From contig NZ_GG695974.1 of NCBI RefSeq assembly GCF_000159955.1, forward strand, positions 149,310 through 175,163: a stretch of DNA of 25,854 nucleotides, given 5' to 3'. The stretch is from Paenibacillus sp. oral taxon 786 str. D14. Lineage in GTDB: Bacteria; Bacillota; Bacilli; Paenibacillales; Paenibacillaceae. The position numbers and the translations under genes were made by a program. This document shows positions 14,894 through 23,934 of this stretch, piece after piece (position 1 is the stretch's first letter; every line of letters begins with the position of its first letter). The notes under the pieces were generated by a model. That model had not been told where the DNA came from. It ran no database searches and saw nothing but the letters and a program-made list of their open reading frames with translations.

Positions 14894-16552
14894 ATGAGAA
14901 TCATGAAGACCAAGCGCAGTAAATCCATCGTCGCAGCGGCAACGATGATGGTGGTGCTGCTATCGGCCTGCGGGAGCCATCCAACCGCACAAGAAAGCCC
15001 AAAGGCTGAGGCGTCCGCCTCGGATGCCGAACAAACAGCTGCCGCACAAGGCGGGGAACTCACTTATGCGCTGGCGACCTCACCCGATACGTTGGACCCG
15101 CATCGCAGCGGGCTTGCCGTAGCGGTTCGGGTCCTTCGCACGATCTATGACAGCCTGGTCGTCCAGTTGCCGGACAATACCATCAAGCCGTGGCTGGCGA
15201 AGGAATGGACGGTTTCGGAGGACGGGCTCAGCTATACCTTCAAGCTCCGGGAGGATGTCAAATTCCATGACGGAACCCCGTTTAATGCCGAAGCGGTCAA
15301 ATTCAACTTCGACCGGATTCTCGATCCGGCCACAAAAGCGGCGAATGCGGCTGCCTTGCTTCAGCCGTATGAATCCTCCGAGGTAATTGACGAGTACACC
15401 GTCAAGCTCAACCTTTCGACGCCGTCCAGAGCGTTCCTTGGCAACCTCAGCCAGGCGCTGCTTGGCATCGTCTCGCCGACGGCAGCCAAGCAATACGGTG
15501 ATCAGCTGGGACAGCACCCGGTGGGAACCGGACCGTATAAATTCGTGAAATGGGAGGAAAACGCCGGCATTCAGGTGGAGCGCAATCCAGATTATCATTG
15601 GGCGCCTGAATTGGTCGACAACCCGGGAGCGCCTTATCTGGACAGCGTGAACTTTCGTATCATTCCGGAGGAAGCGACCCGGATCGGAAGCGTGCAGAGC
15701 AAGCAAGTGCTCGCTGCCGAAACGGTGCCGCCTCAGAATGCGATCGCACTGAAGAACCATGCCGAGCTGCAGTTGCTCCAGACCAATACGGTCGGCCTGC
15801 CGTATACGTTATTTTTTAATCTGGACCATGCCCCCTGGAATGAGCTGAAGGCCCGGCAAGCCGTGCAGCTCGCAGTTGATGTGGATGCGATCGTCAAGAC
15901 CTTGTACTTAGGCACTTACGAGCGGGCTTGGTCACCGCTGACGCCGGGAACGTTTGGCTACGATCCTTCGCTGGAGAACTCGATTCAACCTGATCTAACG
16001 AAGGCCAACCAGCTGCTGGATGAGTTGGGATGGGTGAAGGGAGCGGACGGCATCCGGGAAAAAGACGGCAAGAAGCTCACCCTGCATTACGTCGACGGAA
16101 CCCCGAACCGGGAAAAACGCAACGACATCGCAGTGATCATTCAGCAGCAGTTGAAGCAAATCGGCATCGCCGTTGAGGTGGAGATCACCAAAGATGTCCG
16201 GACCGTGGTGTATACCAACGGAGATTACGATTTATACGGAAACAGCCAAGTCAATTCTGATCCGAACGCACTCTATTCGTTCTACCATTCCTATGATCCG
16301 AACGGACAGCCCACCTTGTCGCGGCTGAACAGTCCAGAGGTGGATGAGTGGCTCGAGCAGGGAAGAGTGGAGAAGGATGACGCGAAACGGGCGGAGCTGT
16401 ACAAGAAAGTGCAGCATTACATTATCGACAATGCGATCATTCTTCCGATCTACGTGTTCCCTTATACCGTAGCTGCATCCCAGTCCGTACAAGGAATCAA
16501 ATTCGATTCCCTCGGCTATCCGTTGTTTAACGATGTTTCATTAAAGAAGTAA
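14894..16552 (+). CDS. Peptide/glutathione-type ABC solute-binding lipoprotein (family 5)
   Basis: A 552-residue lipoprotein of the DppA/OppA/GsiB family that captures peptides or similar compounds outside the membrane. The signal peptide ends in the lipobox LLSAC, followed by a low-complexity Ala/Glu/Ser linker. The mature domain shows family landmarks SPDTLDPH, W..SEDGLSYTFKLREDVKFHDGTP, HPVGTGPYKFVKWE and the C-terminal IDNAIILPIYVF. GGGAGGGCG precedes the ATG at 14894; ATG 14903 is an alternative. It lies 38 bases after ytnJ copy 2 with no promoter or terminator between. Apart from the lipid-bearing cysteine it has none. The ligand is unknown; context suggests a cysteine conjugate or small peptide. 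Confidence 0.9.
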   Translation: MRIMKTKRSKSIVAAATMMVVLLSACGSHPTAQESPKAEASASDAEQTAAAQGGELTYALATSPDTLDPHRSGLAVAVRVLRTIYDSLVVQLPDNTIKPWLAKEWTVSEDGLSYTFKLREDVKFHDGTPFNAEAVKFNFDRILDPATKAANAAALLQPYESSEVIDEYTVKLNLSTPSRAFLGNLSQALLGIVSPTAAKQYGDQLGQHPVGTGPYKFVKWEENAGIQVERNPDYHWAPELVDNPGAPYLDSVNFRIIPEEATRIGSVQSKQVLAAETVPPQNAIALKNHAELQLLQTNTVGLPYTLFFNLDHAPWNELKARQAVQLAVDVDAIVKTLYLGTYERAWSPLTPGTFGYDPSLENSIQPDLTKANQLLDELGWVKGADGIREKDGKKLTLHYVDGTPNREKRNDIAVIIQQQLKQIGIAVEVEITKDVRTVVYTNGDYDLYGNSQVNSDPNALYSFYHSYDPNGQPTLSRLNSPEVDEWLEQGRVEKDDAKRAELYKKVQHYIIDNAIILPIYVFPYTVAASQSVQGIKFDSLGYPLFNDVSLKK

Positions 16553-16576
16553 CGCGAAGGGAGCTGCATTAGGAAA

Positions 16577-17503
16577 ATGGTTTGGACGATCTTCCAGCGG
16601 CTGATCGCCTCGTTGCTGGTCATTTTCGGATCGCTGGTGCTGGTCTTCACCATTTTGTACGTCCTGCCCGGCGATCCGACGGACGCGATGATTGATCCCG
16701 CGCTGGCGACGCCGGAGGCGATTGCGGCCTTACGGCACCAGCTTGGCGTTGACCAGCCGTTCCACGTTCAGCTCCTGCGGTATTTCGGCGGTATATTCCG
16801 GGGAGACTTCGGCAACTCGCTGCTGAATTCGGACCCGGTGCTGCCCAAGATCGTGGAGAGCTTGCCGGCTACGCTCGCTTTAACGGCGGCCAGCGCCTTC
16901 GTGTCCGTCGTTGTCGGGATCCTGCTGGGCGTTCTCTCGGCGATCCATCGCAACCGGGCGATTGACATTATTGCCCGGATCATCGGATTATTTGGCATCT
17001 CCATGCCGACGTTCTGGTCGGGCATTCTGCTGATCCTGATCTTCTCGATTACGCTGGGCTGGTTCCCGGCGATGGGATCGGACGGCTGGAGGACCCTCGT
17101 CCTGCCGGCCCTTGCACTTGGCACCGTCGGGGCGGGATTTATCCTCCGGATGGTTCGAAGCAGCATGCTCGATGTCATTGGGGAGCAGTTTATCGTCACC
17201 TTGCGATCCAAGGGACTCACCGAGCGCGCGGTGATGTACCGGCATGCGCTCAGGAACGCGTTGATCCCGGCTGTGACGATGATTGGCATGCTGATCGGCG
17301 AGATGCTGGCCGACACGGTCGTGATCGAGACCGTATTTTCCCGACAGGGCATCGGCAGGGTGATCTCGGACGCCATCATGGCCAAGGACTTGCCGGTGGT
17401 TCAAGGCGTTATCCTGTTTTCTGCCGCCATTTATGTATTCGTTAATCTGCTAGTGGACATTTCTTATGCGATCATCGATCCACGAGTCCGACGCTCCACT
17501 TAA
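16577..17503 (+). CDS. Peptide/glutathione-type ABC permease (DppB/GsiC-like)
   Basis: A 308-residue inner-membrane permease of the DppB/OppB/GsiC family. It has the N-terminal helix (9-30) followed by VLPGDPTDAM (29-38), the extracytoplasmic segment with LGVDQPFHVQLLRYFGG and RGDFGNSLL, then about five helices with the ATPase-contact loop (LRSKGLTERAVMYRHALRN) and the ending DPRVR. It pairs with the next permease. A purine-rich stretch (AAGGGAGC, 16557-16564) precedes the ATG. It contains no cysteine. Confidence 0.92.
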   Translation: MVWTIFQRLIASLLVIFGSLVLVFTILYVLPGDPTDAMIDPALATPEAIAALRHQLGVDQPFHVQLLRYFGGIFRGDFGNSLLNSDPVLPKIVESLPATLALTAASAFVSVVVGILLGVLSAIHRNRAIDIIARIIGLFGISMPTFWSGILLILIFSITLGWFPAMGSDGWRTLVLPALALGTVGAGFILRMVRSSMLDVIGEQFIVTLRSKGLTERAVMYRHALRNALIPAVTMIGMLIGEMLADTVVIETVFSRQGIGRVISDAIMAKDLPVVQGVILFSAAIYVFVNLLVDISYAIIDPRVRRST

Positions 17504-17540
17504 TGAGGTTCACGTACTCTATGAACGGGAGGGAAATCGA

Positions 17541-18437
17541 GTGAGAGAAGCGATCTTCTCCAAAACCGTCTGGCGCGAACGTAAAGCCGGAGCTTCGGCC
17601 GCGCCGCGAGCCGGCCGATTTTCGGTCAATGACCTGCTTCTGGTGTTGGCCGGATTATTCATCTTGTTTATCGTCGCATGCGCCATCGTCCCTTCCTGGA
17701 TCGCTCCGTATGCTCCGACGGAAATGCTGACGGACCGTATCCTGCAAGCGCCCAGCCGGGCTCATCCGTTGGGTACGGATTATTTCGGCAGGGATGTCTT
17801 CAGCGTGATCGTGCATGGAAGCCGCGATTCCCTCTTTATCGGGCTGGCTTCCGTGCTGACCGGCGGGTTGATCGGCGGAGCTTTCGGAGCCATCGCCGGG
17901 TATGCGGGCGGATGGGTGGATACGGTAATGATGCGAATCAACGATATTCTGATGACGATTCCGGGGATTCTGCTCGCGCTTGCGATCGCCGCGGCCCTTG
18001 GCCCCAGCCTGTTTAACATCGTGCTGGCCGTCGCCGTCTCCTCCGTACCGGGATATGCCCGCGTGATGCGAGCTCAAATTTTAAGCATTAAAAACCGCAC
18101 GTTCGTGAAAGCCGCCGCCTCCATCGGCGCTTCGCCCTGGTCGATCTTCTGGAAGCATGTGCTGCCGAACTCCCTTTCACCGCTGCTGGTCATGGCGGCG
18201 GTGGGGATCGGCACGTCGATTCTGACGGGATCGGGTCTCAGCTTCCTCGGGCTGGGCGTGCTTCGCGAAATCCCGGACTGGGGGACGCTGCTGTCCCAGG
18301 GCAGAGGTTACCTGACCGTAGCTTGGTGGATCTGCACTTTTCCAGGGCTGGCGATTACCTTGTTTGTCTTGGCAGTCAATATACTGGGGGACCGTCTGAG
18401 AGATCATCTGGATCCGAAAAAACTTACGCAGCGATAG
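17541..18437 (+). CDS. Peptide/glutathione-type ABC permease (DppC/GsiD-like)
   Basis: A 298-residue partner permease with a cytoplasmic N-terminus, a first helix (LLLVLAGLFILFIVACAIV), the family block HPLGTDYFGRDVFS, several further helices, the ATPase-contact loop (KAAASIGASPWSIFWKHVLP) and the ending GDRLRDHLDP. I chose the GTG at 17541 because CGGGAGGG (17526-17533) lies seven bases upstream. The frame is also open back to 17466, which would overlap the previous gene by 38 bases and add 25 residues not typical of the family. Confidence 0.9.
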   Translation: MREAIFSKTVWRERKAGASAAPRAGRFSVNDLLLVLAGLFILFIVACAIVPSWIAPYAPTEMLTDRILQAPSRAHPLGTDYFGRDVFSVIVHGSRDSLFIGLASVLTGGLIGGAFGAIAGYAGGWVDTVMMRINDILMTIPGILLALAIAAALGPSLFNIVLAVAVSSVPGYARVMRAQILSIKNRTFVKAAASIGASPWSIFWKHVLPNSLSPLLVMAAVGIGTSILTGSGLSFLGLGVLREIPDWGTLLSQGRGYLTVAWWICTFPGLAITLFVLAVNILGDRLRDHLDPKKLTQR

Positions 18438-18446
18438 GAGGGGGCC

Positions 18447-20522
18447 ATGAGGAGCGCATTGTTGGATATTCAGCAGCTTTCCGTTGATTTCAGCACCCGA
18501 AACGGACTGATCCAGGCGATTCGGGATGTCACCTTAACGATCGGAGAAGGGGAAACCGTTTGCCTCGTCGGCGAGTCCGGAAGCGGCAAGACGGTCACCT
18601 CCAAAGCCATTATGCGCTTGATCGATCATGAGAACGGCAAGATCACGGGCGGCAGCCTCCGCTTAGGCGGGACCGATTTGACGGGACTGTCTGAGGCGGA
18701 GCTTCGCCGGGTTCGCGGAAAAAAGATGGCGATGGTGTTCCAAGAGCCGATGGCCGCCTTTGACCCGGTATTTACAATCGGCCGGCAAATCCGGGAAACC
18801 ATCCTGCAGCATGAGCGGATCTCCAAGCGGGAGGCCGATGAGCGGGCGGTTCGCCTGCTTGAACGCGTGGGCATTCCGGAGCCGAGGCTGCGGCTGAAGC
18901 AATACCCGGGCGAACTGTCGGGCGGCATGCTGCAACGGGCGATGATCGCGATGGCGCTGTCCTGCGGTCCGGACCTGCTGATCGCAGATGAGCCGACAAC
19001 CGCATTGGATGTGACCATCCAAGCGCAGATTCTGAGCTTGCTTAAGGACTTGCAGCAAGAGTTCGGGATGTCGATTTTGCTCATCACGCATGATTTGGGG
19101 ATTGCCGCCGATATCGCCGACCGTATTGTGGTGATGTATGCCGGGGAAATCGTGGAGGAGGCGCCGGCAGAGCAATTGTTCCGACTCCCCCGCCATCCGT
19201 ATACCCGCGGACTGCTCCGCTCCATCGCTAAGCTGGATACCGTCCGCGGGACCCGGCTCCATTCCATCGAAGGGTCGATTCCCAGCCTGGCCGAGCCGCC
19301 CAGCGGGTGCCGGTTTCATCCCCGCTGCGCTTACGCCACGGAAAGCTGTATTCGGGAAGCCCCACCTTTAGTGGCAGATGCAGAAGGCCGCCGAACCGCT
19401 TGCTGGCACTCGGAAGAGCTGGTCCGGCAGGATAGCTGGCTTGCGGCGCAACCGGAAATCGAAGCCGCCCCGATACACGTACGCAGCTCTTCCTCGGAGA
19501 GCGAAGGCCCCATCGCGACGGCCGAACCGACTGATGTAAACGAAGGCGAGGTGCTGTTTGCCGCTGAGCATTTGCGCAAATATTACCGCGTTTACGGCGG
19601 AGGCTTAGGGAAACGGAACCGGCTGATCCGTGCCGTAGACGATGTCACGTTTACGATCAAGAAAGGGGAAACCTTTGGCCTGGTTGGCGAATCCGGCAGC
19701 GGGAAGTCGACGCTGGGGAGGGTGCTGCTGCAGATGGAGAAAGCGACGGCAGGAAGCGTGTTGTTCGCCGGCGAGGACCTTACTCGACTGAGCGGAGCAG
19801 CCTTGCGTTCGGCCCGCCGCCATATGCAGACGATTTTTCAGGATCCTTATGGCTCGTTTGATCCGAGGTGGAAAATCGGGGATAGCATCGCTGAACCGCT
19901 CAAAGTTCACGGAGATTTGCCCTCTGGGGAAATCAAGGAGCGCGTTCGCGAATTGTTGGAGCTCGTTGGTTTGGACCCATCTTGGGACGAACGGTATCCG
20001 CATGAGTTCTCCGGCGGGCAGCGGCAACGCATCGGCATCGCCCGGGCTATCGCCTTGAACCCGCAGTTCATCTTAGCGGATGAAGCCGTCTCGGCCCTGG
20101 ACGTGTCCGTCCAGGCTCAGATCATCAACCTGCTGCAGGACCTGCAGCAGAAGCTGGGGCTGACCTATCTGTTTATCGCCCACGGGCTGCAGGTCGTGCG
20201 GCATATTTCCGACCGGATTGGCGTGATGTATCTCGGGAAGCTGGTGGAGATTGCCCCAAGCGAATCGCTGTTCCTTCGGCCGGCCCACCCGTATACCCGG
20301 GCGCTGATCGACTCCATTCCCCGGAGCCGCCCGGGCGAGGGACAGGGGCAAGGGCAGCTTCCCCGCGGCATCACCGGTGAAATCCCATCCCCGGCGAATC
20401 CCCCGGCAGGCTGCCGGTTTCACACCCGCTGCCCGTTTGCCGTCTCGCGCTGCCGGGAAGAGGAGCCGCAGCTTCGGCCGCTCGAAGGCGGCCATTACGC
20501 GGCCTGTCATTTTCCGTTATGA
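18447..20522 (+). CDS. Fused double ATPase of a peptide/glutathione-type ABC importer (GsiA-like)
   Basis: A 691-residue protein carrying both importer ATPases (DppD-like then DppF-like) on one chain, as in GsiA/YejF. First half: Walker A GESGSGKT (42-49), signature LSGGM (157-161), Walker B LLIADE (177-182), switch His in ITHD. Second half: Walker A GESGSGKS (414-421), signature FSGGQ (521-525), Walker [13 protein letters not shown] (541-552), His579. Each half ends in the OppD/DppD cysteine motif ([10 protein letters not shown] with [14 protein letters not shown] with ACHF). A linker rich in Ser/Glu/Ala lies at about 335-368, and a short GQGQGQ stretch near 630. DEAVSALD instead of DEPVSALD also occurs in GsiA, which imports glutathione; this is only a hint to the ligand. 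It overlaps the MFS start by ATGA. Confidence 0.93.
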   Translation: MRSALLDIQQLSVDFSTRNGLIQAIRDVTLTIGEGETVCLVGESGSGKTVTSKAIMRLIDHENGKITGGSLRLGGTDLTGLSEAELRRVRGKKMAMVFQEPMAAFDPVFTIGRQIRETILQHERISKREADERAVRLLERVGIPEPRLRLKQYPGELSGGMLQRAMIAMALSCGPDLLIADEPTTALDVTIQAQILSLLKDLQQEFGMSILLITHDLGIAADIADRIVVMYAGEIVEEAPAEQLFRLPRHPYTRGLLRSIAKLDTVRGTRLHSIEGSIPSLAEPPSGCRFHPRCAYATESCIREAPPLVADAEGRRTACWHSEELVRQDSWLAAQPEIEAAPIHVRSSSSESEGPIATAEPTDVNEGEVLFAAEHLRKYYRVYGGGLGKRNRLIRAVDDVTFTIKKGETFGLVGESGSGKSTLGRVLLQMEKATAGSVLFAGEDLTRLSGAALRSARRHMQTIFQDPYGSFDPRWKIGDSIAEPLKVHGDLPSGEIKERVRELLELVGLDPSWDERYPHEFSGGQRQRIGIARAIALNPQFILADEAVSALDVSVQAQIINLLQDLQQKLGLTYLFIAHGLQVVRHISDRIGVMYLGKLVEIAPSESLFLRPAHPYTRALIDSIPRSRPGEGQGQGQLPRGITGEIPSPANPPAGCRFHTRCPFAVSRCREEEPQLRPLEGGHYAACHFPL

Positions 20523-21985
20523 GGACTGGAACTGAACGCCGGTTCTGGCCCATTCTCCTGACGTTGTTTTTAGGGTCCTTTGCCGGGGTATATCACGTCG
20601 TGTCGCTAAACGTCTCGCTTCCCGGCTTTATCGGGATATTTCATGCCGAGCTGAATACCGTACAGTGGGTGATTACCGGCTTTTCCTTGGCCTGCGGCAT
20701 GATCGCGCCCGTCAGCGGATATGTATGCCTTCGGTTTGGGAGCAAACGGGTGTTTCTGTGGTCGCTGGCAGGGATCAGCGTGACCTCGCTGCTGTGCGCG
20801 ATCTCGTGGAACGTTCAGGCGCTGATCGGGTTTCGTATCCTGCAGGGGGTGTTCTGCGGACTGATCCAGCCGGTCTCCCTGATGATGATTTATCAGACGC
20901 TGCCGCGCGAACGCCAACCGCTGGCCGTCAGCGTCTGGTCGTTTTCCACGGTGCTGGCCACAGCGATTGGACCTTCGCTAAGCGGTTGGTTTCAGCAGGT
21001 GGATTGGCATCTGATTTTTCTCGTGACCGTGCCGCTCGGCATCGGCGCTTGGATCGCCGCGAAGGTTCTGCTGCCGTCTGCAGGAGGCGCCGACGCATCA
21101 AGAAAATTAGATATCGCCGGGCTGTTCCTTGCCACCGGAGGAAGCCTGGCCATGCTGCTGCTGTTCGGGAATTTGCATCAATGGGGGCTTGCTTCTCCCT
21201 TAACCTGGGCGTGCTTGATCGCCGGAGGTGCAGCCTTCGTAATGTTTGTGCGAGTGGAGTTACGCACCCCAGAGCCGCTGTTGAATCTGCGGTTATTTCG
21301 CAATTTACCCTTTACAGCAAGCTTAAGTCTGACCCTGATTCTTACGGTAGCCCTGTACTCCGGGGTGTATTTCATCCCGCTGTTCCTCGAGGAAATCCGC
21401 GGAATGTCCGCCTTCCATATCGGGCTGCTGTTTCTTCCGGCTGCGGCGTGCCTGACCTTGGCGACCTTCCTCTCAGGGAAAATATACGCTTCCCGTGGCC
21501 CCGCGCTGCTGGTTGGTGCGGGCAGCTTGCTGCTGCTGGCGGCCAACCTGCATTTCAGCCGGCTTCATCCGGAGACGACGCTGCTTTCGGTGATCATCTG
21601 GTTATGCATTCGTAACGCCGGTACGGGGTTTGCACTCACTCCAGCCACCGGCAGTGCGATGGGGGCGGTGTCCGAGCAGGAATCGGGAGATGCTTCGGCG
21701 CTGCTCAGCTGGCTGAGGCAGATCGTTAGCTCCATCTCGCTGGGGATGTTCACGTCTGTGTTCTACGTCCGTTTGGGGATCCATGAAGCCCGGATGCATG
21801 CCGAGCTTAACGCTAACGGGCTGAGTCGAGAACAGTTGTACAGGGAGGCGTATACGCAGAGCATTGGAGATGCCTTTTGGCTGGCGAGCGGGTTAATTGC
21901 CGCAGCGATTCCTCTTGTTTGGCTGATCCGTAGAAAGAGACAGCCACAAGATGCCGGTGCTCCTGCTTTAAAACGCTCTGTCTGA
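20519..21985 (+). CDS. MFS transporter, DHA2 (14-helix drug/H+ antiporter) type
   Basis: A 488-residue membrane protein with about 14 hydrophobic segments, [16 protein letters not shown] (motif A loop between helices 2 and 3), [14 protein letters not shown] (motif B, with the conserved arginine) and IGPSLSGWF (motif C), the antiporter signature of drug exporters. It is coupled by ATGA overlap to the importer ATPase, so it probably belongs to the same transcript and could export a by-product or excess thiol. The acidic residue usually found in the first helix of DHA2 proteins (LD..IVNVALP) is missing: the stretch reads [11 protein letters not shown]. Unlike most neighbours it contains several cysteines. 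The substrate is not deducible. Confidence 0.88.
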   Translation: MRTGTERRFWPILLTLFLGSFAGVYHVVSLNVSLPGFIGIFHAELNTVQWVITGFSLACGMIAPVSGYVCLRFGSKRVFLWSLAGISVTSLLCAISWNVQALIGFRILQGVFCGLIQPVSLMMIYQTLPRERQPLAVSVWSFSTVLATAIGPSLSGWFQQVDWHLIFLVTVPLGIGAWIAAKVLLPSAGGADASRKLDIAGLFLATGGSLAMLLLFGNLHQWGLASPLTWACLIAGGAAFVMFVRVELRTPEPLLNLRLFRNLPFTASLSLTLILTVALYSGVYFIPLFLEEIRGMSAFHIGLLFLPAAACLTLATFLSGKIYASRGPALLVGAGSLLLLAANLHFSRLHPETTLLSVIIWLCIRNAGTGFALTPATGSAMGAVSEQESGDASALLSWLRQIVSSISLGMFTSVFYVRLGIHEARMHAELNANGLSREQLYREAYTQSIGDAFWLASGLIAAAIPLVWLIRRKRQPQDAGAPALKRSV

Positions 21986-22036
21986 GGAAAGTAGTCCAAT
22001 GTAACTTTGATTAACCCGGCAGGAGGCGAAAGCCTG

Positions 22037-23077
22037 ATGAAAGTTGCTTTGTTCAGCTTGATGATGAATGTTCCCAATGCGGTAACGGGGGAAGCGTGGA
22101 CGACGCAGCAAAAATTTCAAAATGTGATCGACCAGGCCATCCTCGCCGAAAAACTGGGGTTCGATGCTTATGGGATCGGTGAGAGACACGGGGAACCTTT
22201 TCTCTCTTCTTCACCGCCGTTGGTCCTGACCGCGATCGCTGCTCAGACCACCCGCATTCGCCTTCTCACCACCGTTACGGTGTTGAGCGTGCTTGACCCA
22301 GTTCGGGTCGCCGAGGATTATGCCACCTTGGATCATTTGTCCGGAGGGAGGCTGACGATGATCATCGGCAAAGGCAACGATCCCCGGCATTACCCGTTGT
22401 TTGGCATCACAGAAGAAGAGCAATGGGAGTCGCTCGCCGAACGATACGGATTGCTGAAGCGGCTGTGGACGGAGGAGAAGGTAACCTGGTCGGGCCGTTA
22501 CCGGCCCCCGCTCCAAGAGGTAACGACCTTTCCGAGACCCTACCAATCGGAAATCCCCGTATGGCACGGCAGCGCATCAAGCACGCTGTCGACGGAGCTC
22601 GCCGCCCGGTACGGGGAGCCGATTTTTTCTTCGAACTCTTTTCACCCGTTTGAAAAATACAAAGCCTTAATCGATCATTACCGCGAACGACTGGTCTATT
22701 ATGGCCATGATCCCCACAAAGCGGTGGTGGGAGCCGGTTCGGGAAGTTTATATCTCGCGGACACGGCCGAGGAGGCCTTGCGGCGGTTTAGACCCTATTA
22801 TGAGGCGTTCAGCGGGACGGAGGCCGCCAAGCACAATCAATCGCCGTTTACCTCGCTAAAGAATATGGTGGAACGGGGACCGGCCTTAATCGGCAGCGCT
22901 GAACAGATTATCGTGAAAATCCTGAAATACCACGAGGCCTTCGGACATACCGTGCTGGGGATTAGCGTGGACGGATTAAGTGAGGCCGAGCAGCGGGAGC
23001 AGCTTCACCGGTTTGCCGAAGAGGTGCTGCCGGTTTTGAAACGGGAGATTCCAAACCCCTTGTACCGTGGAATTTAA
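22037..23077 (+). CDS. CE1758-type FMN-dependent luciferase-like monooxygenase
   Basis: A 346-residue luciferase-fold monooxygenase, a different branch from YtmO and YtnJ. It shows the branch's typical blocks AEKLGFDAYGIGERHG, FLSSSPPLVL, RIRLLTTVTVLSVLDP, HLSGGRL..IIGKGNDPRHYP, VWHGSASSTLSTELAARYGE and FGHTVLGISVDGL. I recall very similar proteins mainly from actinobacteria, with unknown substrates. I chose ATG 22037 because AGGAGG (22021-22026) lies ten bases upstream; an in-frame TTG at 22007 has no site. The gap after the MFS gene is 51 bases without a terminator, so it is probably the last gene of the locus. It contains no cysteine. Confidence 0.9.
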   Translation: MKVALFSLMMNVPNAVTGEAWTTQQKFQNVIDQAILAEKLGFDAYGIGERHGEPFLSSSPPLVLTAIAAQTTRIRLLTTVTVLSVLDPVRVAEDYATLDHLSGGRLTMIIGKGNDPRHYPLFGITEEEQWESLAERYGLLKRLWTEEKVTWSGRYRPPLQEVTTFPRPYQSEIPVWHGSASSTLSTELAARYGEPIFSSNSFHPFEKYKALIDHYRERLVYYGHDPHKAVVGAGSGSLYLADTAEEALRRFRPYYEAFSGTEAAKHNQSPFTSLKNMVERGPALIGSAEQIIVKILKYHEAFGHTVLGISVDGLSEAEQREQLHRFAEEVLPVLKREIPNPLYRGI

Positions 23078-23123
23078 AAAAAGAGCTTCTTTACACCCGA
23101 AAGGGGGTGGAGAAGCTCTTTTT
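23076..23123. terminator. Strong terminator closing the sulfur locus, shared with the cotF pair
   Basis: AAGAGCTTC (23081-23089) pairs perfectly with GAAGCTCTT (23112-23120), extended by an A run on the left against TTT on the right; the inner ACACCC/GGGGGTGG region pairs further around CGAAAG. An A run on the left and T run on the right make it work in both directions, ending the plus-strand operon and the minus-strand cotF genes. Confidence 0.85.
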
Positions 23124-23149
23124 GCTGTTCACTCAAGCTGGGGTTTCAC

Positions 23150-23398
23150 TCAGCCGCCCAGCTGCGATTTTACCTGCTGCACTTCCTGATCGTCCGCCAT
23201 CATCGCCGGCTGGTAGAATCCTTTGGACTGAGCCAGTTGGAACAGCTCGTATTGCGATTTCTCGCAATTGTCCCGGATTTGCTGAATCGTTGATCTCAGC
23301 TGGGGATTCGCGCATTCGGAAATGACGCTGGAGTAGGTGGTCAGGCTGCTTTTGACCATGGACAACGCGTCGTTCACCATATCTTTATCCTGCATCAT
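23150..23398 (-). CDS. CotF-family spore coat protein, C-terminal-domain-like
   Basis: An 82-residue helical protein of the spore coat CotF family (MVNDALSMVKSSLTTYSSVI, ECANPQLRSTIQQIRDNCEK, YELFQLAQSKGFYQPA). CotF-like proteins coat spores, and in Bacillales short single-domain versions often occur in tandem. AGGAGG precedes the start by 11 bases on the minus strand. It is the second gene of a two-gene unit, with 15 bases between the genes. Being spore-specific, it is probably made in the mother cell under a late sigma factor, but I could not identify a clear promoter. Confidence 0.88.
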   Translation of the reverse strand: MMQDKDMVNDALSMVKSSLTTYSSVISECANPQLRSTIQQIRDNCEKSQYELFQLAQSKGFYQPAMMADDQEVQQVKSQLGG

Positions 23399-23413
23399 CG
23401 TGTAAAGCTCCTC

Positions 23414-23599
23414 CTAATTCAGAAATGACATGAGCTGCTGCTTCGTATTCAGTGCGTCCTGAGCCGATTTTTGAAAGTAAGCTTTGACTTGCGGATCAAC
23501 GGACTGCTGCGCGTAGGCAAGCATTTTTTGATGTGCTGTTTCATGAGCGCCAATCAGGTGCCGCAGGCTTTGCAGCTCCTGTTGATTGATTTGGGCCAT
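23414..23599 (-). CDS. Small CotF-family-related coat protein
   Basis: A 61-residue, mostly helical, glutamine-rich protein (MAQINQQELQSLRHLIGAHE, AYFQKSAQDALNTKQQL) resembling the N-terminal part of the ferritin-like CotF fold. I chose the ATG at 23599 because AAAGGAG sits eight bases upstream. The frame is open much further upstream, but that segment is not coat-like and includes the promoter region. It is first in the unit with the 82-residue CotF gene; the two may together make the equivalent of one longer CotF. Confidence 0.8.
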   Translation of the reverse strand: MAQINQQELQSLRHLIGAHETAHQKMLAYAQQSVDPQVKAYFQKSAQDALNTKQQLMSFLN

Positions 23600-23934
23600 G
23601 CCATCTGCTCCTTTCAGGTGGTATTCGCTGGTTATTGTTTGCGAAACCGGAGCAAATATGCGATGAGTTGATTTTTTCTTGGAAAAAAGCGGCTTATCTG
23701 TGAAGAAAACGTGACGGGGATCGGGGAGAAATAGGTCATTTGAGTCTTGTATATTTTTGAACTCGTGACTCTTATCACAATTCCATACCATGTAAACTAT
23801 TAAAATAGTCACTGTGTTTTTGTCGAATTTAGTTAAAAATGAATATGTAGGTATTATTTAGATTTTATTCCGAAGATGCAGTTAAAGCACCGGGGCATCA
23901 ACCTATGAAAATTTAATTAAAAGGTGGAATCATC
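23600..23934. other. Divergent intergenic region between the cotF pair and the chemotaxis receptor
   Basis: These 335 bases are AT-rich and must hold the promoters of the minus-strand coat genes and the plus-strand receptor. A weak sigma-D-like arrangement for the receptor is TAAA (23801-23804), 17 bases, then GTCGAATT (23822-23829); the spacing is slightly long and the match partial, so I do not claim it as a promoter. On the minus strand CATATTTG, about 40-50 bases before the coat gene start, weakly resembles late sporulation -10 elements. I see no RNA gene or repeat. Confidence 0.4.

Noticed and set aside
17466..17540. Upstream start of the second peptide permease overlapping the first
   Set aside because: The added 25 residues are not typical of the family, and a GTG with a good ribosome binding site lies at 17541.
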